From: an uncultured Blautia sp.
GTDB lineage: Bacteria; Bacillota; Clostridia; Lachnospirales; Lachnospiraceae
Direction of reading: 5' to 3'
NCBI GenBank assembly: GCA_946538475.1
Contig: CAMNGN010000028.1
Location: 1-15,964 of the forward strand
Length of the DNA stretch: 15,964 nucleotides
Shown here piece after piece: positions 7,550-13,860 of the stretch; positions within the stretch are counted from its first letter, which is position 1, and each line of letters begins with the position of its first letter. Below the pieces are notes generated by a model. It searched no databases, was not told where the DNA came from, and saw only the letters and a list, made by a program, of their open reading frames with translations. The position numbers were made by a program, and so were the translations under genes.

Positions 7550-8104
7550 TCAATAGTATGACTGCGTTATGCCGTTAAGCAAAGAACCGAGTGACAGACC
7601 GAAAGCATACGCGAGCAGAAAGCCCAGTACCATCACGATGATCTGCAGCAGCAGAAGGCCTCTGGCAAAATTGACCAGATTGATGTTCTTTACCGCGCCG
7701 CACGAAAAAACGATCAGGCAGATAAATCCGGCCATCGGTATCCCAAACAGGACAGAGAGTCCCATGTATGCCCACATGCTGAGCGGCTCGGCGCTGTAGC
7801 CTGCCGGAACATCAGAGGCGGACGGCGTCCGGGAAGAAGTCCTGCTGTCCACGTATCCTGCACGGCCCGTGGTACCGCGGTCGTATCCGCCGCGGCCGTA
7901 ATCGTCGCTTTCAAAGCCTCCGCCTGCGGTGTACCCGCCGCGGTCATATCCCGTTTCTCCCCGACTGCCGTATGAAGCTGTCTTATCGTCTTTATATGTA
8001 TCTGAGGAAGCCGAAGATTTTCGAATGGCGCTCATTTCATATCCGCAGTTGCGGCAGTAGGAAGCGCCGTCCGGATTGTCTGTCCCGCATTTTTTACATC
8101 TCAT
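7550..8104 (-). CDS. Zinc-ribbon membrane protein (two-span)
   Basis: 184 residues with no recognised enzymatic function. Zinc ribbon MRCKKCG...YCRNCG (C3, C6, C17, C20). A Gly/Tyr/Arg/Ser-rich linker (about 27-105) with recurring GYDRGGY and DYGRGGYDRG units is followed by two hydrophobic segments (about 111-135 and 146-171). The ATG has GGAGGG 6 nt upstream. It follows the preceding zinc-ribbon gene by 27 nt in the same direction. The linker resembles in style, not in sequence, the RYGDD linker of the last gene in the cluster. The ribbon is probably cytoplasmic. The C-terminus may be shorter than in relatives, because a hydrophobic span continues in another frame just after the stop. Confidence 0.85.
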   Translation of the reverse strand: MRCKKCGTDNPDGASYCRNCGYEMSAIRKSSASSDTYKDDKTASYGSRGETGYDRGGYTAGGGFESDDYGRGGYDRGTTGRAGYVDSRTSSRTPSASDVPAGYSAEPLSMWAYMGLSVLFGIPMAGFICLIVFSCGAVKNINLVNFARGLLLLQIIVMVLGFLLAYAFGLSLGSLLNGITQSYY

Positions 8105-8131
8105 AACTGTCCCTCCATAATCATGATCGGC

Positions 8132-8959
8132 TCAACCTGCCCGCTGCGCCCGCATCATAAGCACTGTCACGGCCGAAAACATCGATGCCACAAGCAGGAC
8201 CATACATGCGATCCCCGGCTTCATCTCTGTAAAAGCAGCCAGGATCGAAGCATCGGAGCCAAGCATTTTTTCCAGGGATGATATGGCCCCGGCAAGCGGC
8301 TCCACTTCTTTTGCCTGCAGCATGCAGATCACCCGGACCATGACCGCTGTGCCTATGTCGACCAGGCAGGTGATCATCACCATGATCGTTTTCAGCATTT
8401 CCGGCGGCGTGAGGCAGATGATACCGCACAGAAGATTCACCGTTACCGCTGCAAGTATCAGTCCGCACATGGCATAGAGTCCCGTTCTCAGATCGCCGAT
8501 CCGCCTTTTTACTTCTGCCGTATCGAATCCGGATACCTTTCCGACCATATCGCCGATGAACCCGTCTTCGTCCGTCACGGCACGGAATGTTTCATTTTCG
8601 AGAAGCTGATCCAGTCGGCCTGCCTGTACGTACACGCCGCGAAGATCCCATTCGGTTTTGGCGGCGAGCGTCTCGGAATAGATCGACACCAGCGGCAAAA
8701 AGGCCGTAAGCACGCAGAAGAAAGATACCAGAGCGATCAGATACCAGCGAAAATCCTTTTTTCTGCCGGGCATCGGCCTCCGCACCGGCGGAGTATAGTT
8801 TTGCGGTTCGCCTGTGCGTCCCGCTCCCGGCCGTGTGCCCTCGTGATATCCGCTTCGCATCCGTACGGGCGGTTTTTGTCCCGAAGAGGCGGAATACCCG
8901 CACTTCGGACATCTTCTGTCACTTTGCGGATATTCGAATCCGCATTTTCTGCAAATCAT
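8132..8959 (-). CDS. Zinc-ribbon membrane protein (four-span)
   Basis: 275 residues; the body is not recognised. Zinc ribbon MICRKCG...RCPKCG (C3, C6, C17, C20), a basic Pro/Gly/Arg-rich linker (about 25-68), then four hydrophobic segments at about 72-94, 160-184, 190-213 and 249-269. A loop of about 65 residues between spans 1 and 2 would lie outside if the ribbon is cytoplasmic. The start is placed at ATG 8959-8957 because the ribbon begins there; AGGAG is 13 nt upstream, longer than usual. The frame is open back to 9004 without a better site. A hairpin lies in the 69-nt gap to the gene before it. Confidence 0.83.
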   Translation of the reverse strand: MICRKCGFEYPQSDRRCPKCGYSASSGQKPPVRMRSGYHEGTRPGAGRTGEPQNYTPPVRRPMPGRKKDFRWYLIALVSFFCVLTAFLPLVSIYSETLAAKTEWDLRGVYVQAGRLDQLLENETFRAVTDEDGFIGDMVGKVSGFDTAEVKRRIGDLRTGLYAMCGLILAAVTVNLLCGIICLTPPEMLKTIMVMITCLVDIGTAVMVRVICMLQAKEVEPLAGAISSLEKMLGSDASILAAFTEMKPGIACMVLLVASMFSAVTVLMMRAQRAG

Positions 8960-8982
8960 ATGCTGAGTAAAGCTCCTTTCGT

Positions 8983-9001
8983 CTCCGGATGTGATCCGGA
9001 G
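8983..9001 (-). other. Intergenic hairpin inside the six-gene cluster
   Basis: CTCCGGAT (8983-8990) and ATCCGGAG (8994-9001) form a perfect 8-bp stem with a 3-nt loop in the 69-nt gap after the first gene of the cluster. No T-run follows, so it is not a classic terminator. It could be an RNA processing or stability site that sets different levels for the first gene and the rest. Confidence 0.4.
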
Positions 9002-9028
9002 CATTCTCTTTTCCGGCCGGCCGAATGA

Positions 9029-9670
9029 TCATCTTGCAGTGCCGGACATACGTCCGATGTGTCTGTTGACCATTTTGTCGATCACCGGAATTCTCATATT
9101 CTTGTACTTAAGAGCCATAAAACCCGACAGGATCAGGAAAAGATCTCTGATGAACAGCACGATATACTTGAGGATATCCAGGATATCCCTGAAGGCTGCT
9201 CCGGTAACCTGATCGTAGGCTGTACCGGAAGAGATCGTCGAGATCATCATATTGATGATATTTACCATCACGTCCTTAAAGTAGACGAGCAGGTTGATAA
9301 ATCCCAGGAGCAGTGCAAAGCATACAATGATCGTGACCGCTTTTAAAGCGACTGCGCGAAGCCACTGCTCTTTTTCCCTGATCAGGACATAGCCCGCAAG
9401 CAGTATCGTTATCACCGGCATGTTGCTGATAAGCCCCGACCAGTAGATCAGCGCTGCGAAGAATGCCACCGTAATGCCGATCTCGGTCATCTGGGATGAA
9501 GCCGCCTCTCTGAGACGCCGGTTATTCCGCGCCGGATTAATATGGGGAGTATCCCTTCCCGTCATTTTATCGGACTCAGCATCCTTCGGTCCGGCTTCTG
9601 TGGGAGAATTGCACCACGGGCAGACGGTTGCCGCGTCATCGATCACTTTACCGCATTTTCCACAATACAT
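9029..9670 (-). CDS. Zinc-ribbon membrane protein (four-span), first gene of the cluster
   Basis: 213 residues; the body is not recognised. Zinc ribbon MYCGKCG...VCPWCN (C3, C6, C17, C20), a polar linker (about 22-62), then hydrophobic segments at about 63-80, 84-97, 110-131 and 165-186, with a polar Ser/Thr/Asp stretch at 145-160. The ATG at 9670-9668 has AAGGAGG 7 nt upstream; the frame runs back to 9700 but without a site. A sigma-A type promoter lies about 60 nt upstream, so transcription of the cluster probably starts here. The ribbon shares exact cysteine spacing with the three other ribbon proteins of the cluster. Function unknown. Confidence 0.85.
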   Translation of the reverse strand: MYCGKCGKVIDDAATVCPWCNSPTEAGPKDAESDKMTGRDTPHINPARNNRRLREAASSQMTEIGITVAFFAALIYWSGLISNMPVITILLAGYVLIREKEQWLRAVALKAVTIIVCFALLLGFINLLVYFKDVMVNIINMMISTISSGTAYDQVTGAAFRDILDILKYIVLFIRDLFLILSGFMALKYKNMRIPVIDKMVNRHIGRMSGTAR

Positions 9671-9726
9671 CTGTAAACCTCCTTTATTTCTTTCAGCCAT
9701 CGGCTTTTGTACATATTCCGTTTATA

Positions 9727-9755
9727 ATTATACCATCATCCGGGATGTATTTCCA
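9727..9755 (-). promoter_or_regulatory. Probable promoter of the zinc-ribbon/FHA/kinase cluster
   Basis: On the minus strand TGGAAA (9755-9750), a 17-nt spacer and TATAAT (9732-9727) preceded by TGG (extended -10). It would give a leader of about 50 nt ahead of the first zinc-ribbon gene. A second TATAAT at 9764-9759 has no good -35. The divergent CBS gene's promoter lies about 60 bp away. Confidence 0.6.
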
Positions 9756-9813
9756 CATATTATAGCACGCCCGGCCGGCAGTTCTGTTTCTGAAAATTTA
9801 ATAATTGGTCTTA

Positions 9814-9842
9814 TTGACATAAATCTGAAGGCATACTATCAT
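9814..9842 (+). promoter_or_regulatory. Sigma-A promoter of the CBS-domain gene
   Basis: Perfect TTGACA (9814-9819), a 17-nt spacer and TATCAT (9837-9842, one mismatch). It lies about 37 nt upstream of the TTG start. This placement also argues against the much longer upstream reading frame, whose start would be antisense to the zinc-ribbon gene. Confidence 0.75.
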
Positions 9843-9878
9843 CATATCAGAGCAGCAAGATGGCCGGAGGTGACAGTA

Positions 9879-10298
9879 TTGAACATCCTTTTCTTTTTGA
9901 TACCCAAAAGTGAAGTAGCCTATATAAACGAGTCCGAAACTCTGCGTCAGACGTTGGAGAAGATGGAAAATCGTAAATATTCCTGCATTCCGCTCCTCAG
10001 CGATGAGGGCAAATATATCGGCACTATTTCGGAGGGAGATCTCCTCTGGGGTCTCAGACATCTGAATCTGACCGACAATCGGGATACCGAGGGCATATCC
10101 ATCATGGCTATACCCAGACGCGCGACCTATAAGCCTGTCAGGGTAAGTGCCAACATCGAGGATCTTTTCGACTGCGCCATCAATCAGAATTTTGTCCCTG
10201 TTCTCGACGATATGGGGTTTTTTATCGGTATCGTCACGCGCAAGGACATCATGAAGTTTGGGTACAGCGAACTCAAAAAGAGAAAAGAACAGCTATAA
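9879..10298 (+). CDS. Two-CBS-domain protein
   Basis: 139 residues, soluble. Two CBS motifs: about 10-60 (AYINESETLRQTLEKM... then YIGTISEGDLLWGL) and about 78-130 (PVRVSANIEDLFDCA... then FIGIVTRKDIMKF). CBS pairs bind adenine nucleotides such as AMP, ATP, c-di-AMP or SAM and act as energy or nucleotide sensors; no catalytic domain is attached, so it would work through a partner. The start is TTG 9879-9881, 8 nt after GGAGG, matching the promoter at 9814-9842. It stands alone, divergent from the zinc-ribbon cluster and convergent with the ABC transporter, and it ends 1 nt before palindrome E3. The family call is sure; ligand and partner are unknown. Confidence 0.9.
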   Translation: MNILFFLIPKSEVAYINESETLRQTLEKMENRKYSCIPLLSDEGKYIGTISEGDLLWGLRHLNLTDNRDTEGISIMAIPRRATYKPVRVSANIEDLFDCAINQNFVPVLDDMGFFIGIVTRKDIMKFGYSELKKRKEQL

Positions 10299-10299
10299 A

Positions 10300-10348
10300 A
10301 AAGAGAGTCACGGGGACAGGTCTCAAACCTGTCCCCGTGACTCTCTTT
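10300..10348. repeat. Palindrome with GGGGACAGG core, probable bidirectional terminator (element E3)
   Basis: Perfect 22-bp arms (10300-10321 and 10327-10348) around a 5-nt loop, with A-rich and T-rich ends that suit termination in both directions. Each arm contains ACGGGGACAGG. A short dyad, GAGA (10303-10306) and TCTC (10321-10324), flanks the core within a unit, as in the related elements. It begins 1 nt after the CBS gene stop and ends 3 nt before the stop of the convergent ABC ATPase gene. Confidence 0.92.
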
Positions 10349-10351
10349 AAC

Positions 10352-11089
10352 TCAAAGCACCTTTGACAGGAAATCCTTGAGCCTTTCATTCTTTGCCTGA
10401 GAGAAAAACACACTCGGGCGATCGTCTTCTTTGATCACGCCTTCGTCGATAAAGATCGCTCTCGATGCCACTTCACGGGCAAAGCCCATCTCATGTGTCA
10501 CGACTACCATTGTCATCCCCGTCAGTGCCAGCTCACGCATGATCTCCAGGACCTCACCGACCATCTCGGGATCGAGGGCCGAAGTCGGTTCGTCAAAAAG
10601 CATCACGTCCGGGTTCATCGCCATGGCGCGCGCGATCGCTATTCTCTGTTTCTGTCCGCCCGAAAGCTGCGCCGGATAAGCGTCGGCCTTGTCGGGAAGC
10701 CCGACTCTCTGAAGAAGCTCTTCGGCTCTTCTGTTCGCCTCTTCTTTTCCCATGATGCCCAGCTTGACGGGTGCAAGAGTTATGTTCCGCTTGATGGTCA
10801 GATGCGGAAACAGATTGAACTGCTGGAAAACCATGCCGATCTTGCGTCTGATATGGTTTACGTCCACGCCGGAACCCGTGATCTCGGTGCCTTCAAAGAA
10901 GATCTTTCCTCCCGTAGGCTCCTCGAGCAGATTGAGCGACCGCAGAAACGTGGATTTTCCGCAGCCCGAAGGTCCTATGATGGCGACAACTTCGCCTTTT
11001 CTGATCTGTGTCGTGATACCCCTGAGGACCTGATTGTCTCCGAAATGTTTTTCAAGCCCCTGAATATCGAGCAGTACATCACCGTTCAT
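10352..11089 (-). CDS. Polar amino acid ABC transporter, ATP-binding protein
   Basis: 245 residues, the usual GlnQ/HisP size. It powers amino acid uptake through the permease encoded just upstream. Seen: Walker A GPSGCGKST (39-47), Q-loop MVFQQFNLFPH (from 86), signature LSGGQ (142-146), Walker B VMLFDEP (D166, E167), D-loop SALD and H-loop H199. All catalytic residues are present. Its ATG at 11089 lies inside the end of the permease gene, with an 11-nt overlap, so translation is probably coupled; GAGGAG is 11 nt upstream. It is the last gene of the three-gene operon. Confidence 0.96.
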   Translation of the reverse strand: MNGDVLLDIQGLEKHFGDNQVLRGITTQIRKGEVVAIIGPSGCGKSTFLRSLNLLEEPTGGKIFFEGTEITGSGVDVNHIRRKIGMVFQQFNLFPHLTIKRNITLAPVKLGIMGKEEANRRAEELLQRVGLPDKADAYPAQLSGGQKQRIAIARAMAMNPDVMLFDEPTSALDPEMVGEVLEIMRELALTGMTMVVVTHEMGFAREVASRAIFIDEGVIKEDDRPSVFFSQAKNERLKDFLSKVL

Positions 11090-11762
11090 TTTTTCTCAGA
11101 CTCCTCTCCAGTTTTCCGAATACCCAGGTAAGGAAAACGACAATGACAAGGTAGATCGCCGCGCCGGCAAGGAGCGGGAACATATAGTCATACGTCTGGC
11201 TGCTGATCAGCTGTGTTCCATACGTAAGGTCGCGAAGCGAGATCGCAATACAGATGGACGTTTCCTTAAGCAGAACGATAAACTCGTTGGTCAGTGCCGG
11301 CAGAACATTCTTGAACGCCTGCGGGATGATAACGAACGCCATTGTCTGCGGATAAGAAAGCCCCAGTGACCGTCCCGCCTCGTTCTGGCCGGGGTCGATC
11401 GACATGATGCCCGACCTTACTATCTCGGCGACATAGGCCGCGGAGTTCAGTCCGAAGGCGATAAACGCCGACAGCATCGGTCTTGAGATAGAGCTGAAAA
11501 TGACAAAATACACGATCAGCAGCTGTACAGTGGTCGGTGTTCCTCGAATGACCGTCAGATACAATTTGCATATGGCATTGAGGATCTTCAGGTGACCGGT
11601 CGTATCATGGGTCGAGCGGATGATCGCGATCAGAAAGCCAAGGACTATGCCGATCGCGGCCGCCACCACCGTGATGAGCAGCGTATTCTCGATGCCCGAC
11701 ACCAGATACTGATATCTGTTTTTTTCAATAAAGTTTAAGGAAAAGCGTTCCCCGAAAGTCAA
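11079..11762 (-). CDS. Polar amino acid ABC transporter, permease
   Basis: 227 residues of the HisM/GlnP type, with about five membrane segments. Seen: the IENTLLITVVAAAIGIVLG first span (from 24), VIRGTPTTVQLLI (71-83) and the cytoplasmic EAA-type loop NEAGRSLGLSYPQTMAFVIIPQA (from 127) that docks to the ATPase. The start is TTG 11762-11760, with GAGGTG 8 nt upstream; no ATG in frame is better placed. It follows the binding-protein gene by 35 nt and overlaps the ATPase gene. Only one permease gene is present, so the pore is presumably a homodimer. Confidence 0.95.
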   Translation of the reverse strand: MTFGERFSLNFIEKNRYQYLVSGIENTLLITVVAAAIGIVLGFLIAIIRSTHDTTGHLKILNAICKLYLTVIRGTPTTVQLLIVYFVIFSSISRPMLSAFIAFGLNSAAYVAEIVRSGIMSIDPGQNEAGRSLGLSYPQTMAFVIIPQAFKNVLPALTNEFIVLLKETSICIAISLRDLTYGTQLISSQTYDYMFPLLAGAAIYLVIVVFLTWVFGKLERSLRKNER

Positions 11763-11797
11763 TTTACATACACCTCACTGTAGCGCTGCAGCCGTCA

Positions 11798-12589
11798 TCA
11801 CTCTTTAACAATGATAACCTGGCGTGCTGTTGTATAGGAATCGGTAAAGTCGATGTTTTTCAGACGGTCCTCGGTGACGGTCATGCCGGCGATACCCACA
11901 TCGGCCTTGCCTGTCTGTACAGCGTTGATGATGGAGGAGAATTCCATATCATCGATCTGAAGCTCATATCCGAGGATATCGCAGATAGCCTGTGCCATAT
12001 CGGCATCGATACCTACGATCTCTTCGCCGTCATAATACTCGTACGGCTCAAAAGCAGCGTTGGTTCCCATGATCAGTTTGCCGTTGGAGCGGTCGACATC
12101 TTCCGGAGACTCATACGGATGTGTTCCGGCTTCCTCACCGATGTAGTTTGCGATGATGTTGTCGAGTGTTCCGTCTTCCTTAAGCTGTGCAAGAGCGCCG
12201 TTGATCGCCTCTGTCAGCTCGGGTTTGTCCTTGGAAACCGCGATAGCGTACTCTTCGAGAGCAAAGTCCTCGTCGAGGATCTTAAGGCCTTCGTTAGCTT
12301 CGACAAATTTCTTGGCCGGCTCGTAGTCGATGACCACGCAGTCAACTTTTCCCTGAACCAGAGCCATGACAGCCTGTGCGCCTTTGGAGAAACGCTCGAT
12401 CTTTGTTCCTGCCTCGTCGCCTTCATAATCTGTAACATAGATATCGCCTGTGGTTCCCATCTGAACGCCGATCGTAGAACCTTCGAGGTCATCTACCGAC
12501 TCCACAGCTGCGAAAGCGCCTGTCGACATTGCCAGAGTCATAGCTGCACAAAGTCCGAATGCTGCTGCCTTTTTCATCATCTTCATCAT
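11798..12589 (-). CDS. Amino acid ABC transporter substrate-binding protein, circularly permuted
   Basis: 263 residues, with a signal peptide (about 1-27, ending STGAFA-A). It captures an amino acid outside the membrane for the adjacent permease. In ordinary SBP_bac_3 proteins, lobe 1 (GKLIMGTNAAF... to ...VIIVK) comes first and DLxGxxIGVQxGTTG (lobe 2) second. Here the lobe 2 segment comes first (SVDDLEGSTIGVQMGTTGDIY at 31-51, to LDNIIANYIG at 142-151). Then a linker (152-168) leads to the lobe 1 segment (GKLIMGTNAAFEPYEYYDG at 170-188, to ARQVIIVKE at 255-263). The expected ligand contacts D88 (VVIDYE) and R242 (TEDRLKNIDF) are both there in swapped order. There is no lipobox cysteine at the cleavage site, so it may be released rather than lipid-anchored. 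AAGGAGG lies 5 nt before the ATG. Confidence 0.92.
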   Translation of the reverse strand: MMKMMKKAAAFGLCAAMTLAMSTGAFAAVESVDDLEGSTIGVQMGTTGDIYVTDYEGDEAGTKIERFSKGAQAVMALVQGKVDCVVIDYEPAKKFVEANEGLKILDEDFALEEYAIAVSKDKPELTEAINGALAQLKEDGTLDNIIANYIGEEAGTHPYESPEDVDRSNGKLIMGTNAAFEPYEYYDGEEIVGIDADMAQAICDILGYELQIDDMEFSSIINAVQTGKADVGIAGMTVTEDRLKNIDFTDSYTTARQVIIVKE

Positions 12590-12651
12590 AACTTCCTCCT
12601 TGAATTTCGCATAAAAATGCAGATTCGATGAATAAAAATCATCATCTGTCT

Positions 12652-12679
12652 ATTCTAGCAGATTCTGTATGAAATGCAA
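12652..12679 (-). promoter_or_regulatory. Probable promoter of the amino acid transporter operon
   Basis: On the minus strand TTGCAT (12679-12674), a 16-nt spacer and TAGAAT (12657-12652) preceded by TGC. It lies about 65-90 nt upstream of the binding-protein start, back to back with the dapF promoter: the two -35 boxes are 8 bp apart. Confidence 0.6.
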
Positions 12680-12687
12680 GAGAAGAC

Positions 12688-12716
12688 TTGCAGAAAGATG
12701 CATCATTTTTTATAAT
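12688..12716 (+). promoter_or_regulatory. Sigma-A promoter of dapF
   Basis: TTGCAG (12688-12693), a 17-nt spacer and a perfect TATAAT (12711-12716). It gives a leader of about 70 nt containing the hairpin at 12739-12762. Confidence 0.75.
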
Positions 12717-12738
12717 CGCTATGTGATATTTAACAAAG

Positions 12739-12762
12739 CCGGAGGGCAAAGCTGCCTTCCGG
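12739..12762 (+). other. Hairpin in the dapF leader
   Basis: CCGGAGGGCA (12739-12748) pairs with TGCCTTCCGG (12753-12762) around a 4-nt loop, with one G-U wobble. No T-run follows, and it does not cover the ribosome binding site (GGAG, 7 nt before the ATG). Its role, if any, is unclear; no known riboswitch class is recognised. Confidence 0.45.
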
Positions 12763-12794
12763 AACGCAAAAACAGTGAATAATGGAGAATAATC

Positions 12795-13634
12795 ATGAAA
12801 TTTACCAAAATGCATGGAATCGGGAACGACTATGTCTATGTAAACTGCTTTGAGGAAGAGGTAAAGGATCCCGCCTCGGTTGCCCGTTTTGTCAGCGACA
12901 GGCATTTCGGCATCGGATCGGACGGACTCATCCTCATCTGCCCCACGGAAAAGGCGGACTGCGAGATGAAAATGTACAATGCGGACGGTTCTCTCGGGGC
13001 CATGTGCGGAAACGGCATACGCTGTGTTGCGAAGTACGCCTACGATCACGGCATTGTAGATAAAGAAGAGATCACCGTGGCGACGGGCAGCGGCGTCAAA
13101 AGTCTGTTCCTGACCGCAGAGAACGGAAAGGTAAAGACCGTGCGCGTGAACATGGGCACCCCTGTGTTCACCCCCAAAGATATCCCCGTTCTCTCCTCTC
13201 TTCCGCAGATCGTCGACGAGCCTCTCTCCGCAGGGGATATGGATGTCCGGTTTACCGCAGTTTCGATGGGAAATCCGCATGCGGTCATTTTTATGGAAGG
13301 AATAGCAGAGCTTGATCTTCCGAAGATCGGGCCGTATTTTGAAAATCATGCCATATTCCCCGATCGGATCAACACCGAGTTTGTCGAGATCGTCGGTGAG
13401 CAGGAGCTGCGTATGCGCGTGTGGGAGCGCGGCTCGGGAGAGACTCTGGCCTGCGGGACCGGCGCATGTGCGGTCGCTGTGGCGGCGATCCTTAACGACC
13501 ATGTGAGCGCAGACCGGCCTGTCACCGTGCATCTGCTCGGCGGAGATCTGGAGATAATGTGGGATCGGAAAGAGAATACCGTCTATATGACAGGGCCTGC
13601 GACGGAGGTGTTTGAAGGGAAGATCGATCTGTAA
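12795..13634 (+). CDS. dapF: Diaminopimelate epimerase
   Basis: Converts LL- to meso-diaminopimelate, the precursor of lysine and of the peptidoglycan cross-link; cytoplasmic and cofactor-free. It has 279 residues, the normal length. Seen: MKFTKMHGIGNDYVYV at the start, FGIGSDGLILI (38-48), the first catalytic cysteine C71 in GAMCGNGIRCVAKY, and the second, C220, in GETLACGTGACAVAV. Both halves of the pseudo-symmetric fold are intact. The ATG has GGAG 7 nt upstream and its own promoter. The gene stands alone; the amino acid transporter operon is divergent. No clear terminator follows before the promoter of the next gene. Identity is secure. Confidence 0.97.
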   Translation: MKFTKMHGIGNDYVYVNCFEEEVKDPASVARFVSDRHFGIGSDGLILICPTEKADCEMKMYNADGSLGAMCGNGIRCVAKYAYDHGIVDKEEITVATGSGVKSLFLTAENGKVKTVRVNMGTPVFTPKDIPVLSSLPQIVDEPLSAGDMDVRFTAVSMGNPHAVIFMEGIAELDLPKIGPYFENHAIFPDRINTEFVEIVGEQELRMRVWERGSGETLACGTGACAVAVAAILNDHVSADRPVTVHLLGGDLEIMWDRKENTVYMTGPATEVFEGKIDL

Positions 13635-13768
13635 AAAAACTCAAAACAATTTTACAAAAGCCTGCATTTACAATAGAGTAACAAGTGAGTATTCTGCCCC
13701 GCTCCGAAACTGTCAGTTCCGGTTTGTCGGCAAAATACAATTATTTTGCACAGCTTAACATAAGTCCC

Positions 13769-13797
13769 TTGACACTTTGCTGTGTAAATTGCATAAT
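13769..13797 (+). promoter_or_regulatory. Sigma-A promoter of the SH3-repeat gene
   Basis: Perfect TTGACA (13769-13774), a 17-nt spacer and CATAAT (13792-13797, one mismatch). The rest of the 260-nt gap after dapF holds a small A/T-rich dyad (GCAAAAT at 13730-13736, ATTTTGC at 13743-13749) and the structures at 13800-13860; no gene is seen in it. Confidence 0.75.
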
Positions 13798-13799
13798 AT

Positions 13800-13860
13800 A
13801 ACCAATAGCCCACGGTGTGGGTTATTGGTTAGCGGCAAGCAGCTAAGCGGATTGCCGGTT
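13800..13860 (+). promoter_or_regulatory. Dyad at the transcription start and structured leader of the SH3-repeat gene
   Basis: A 14-bp dyad (13800-13813 and 13817-13830, one wobble, 3-nt loop) starts 2 nt after the -10 box and spans the likely transcription start, so it may be an operator rather than an RNA hairpin. Downstream, CGGCAA and TTGCCG form a second stem within 13832-13858. GGGTT (in the first dyad) can instead pair with AACCC at 13870-13874, near the ribosome binding site. No named riboswitch is recognised. Confidence 0.45.

Noticed and set aside
6512..7561. Open frame of 349 codons on the plus strand
   Set aside because: Antisense to the FHA and kinase genes, both of which have clear motifs; it spans their junction without signals of its own.
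9474..9878. Upstream extension of the CBS-domain frame
   Set aside because: It would run antisense through the zinc-ribbon gene; the promoter at 9814-9842 and the GGAGG site before TTG 9879 place the start downstream.
10493..11131. Open frame of 212 codons on the plus strand
   Set aside because: Antisense to the ABC ATPase, which has every catalytic motif.
12642..13532. Open frame of 296 codons on the minus strand
   Set aside because: Antisense to dapF, which is complete with both catalytic cysteines.
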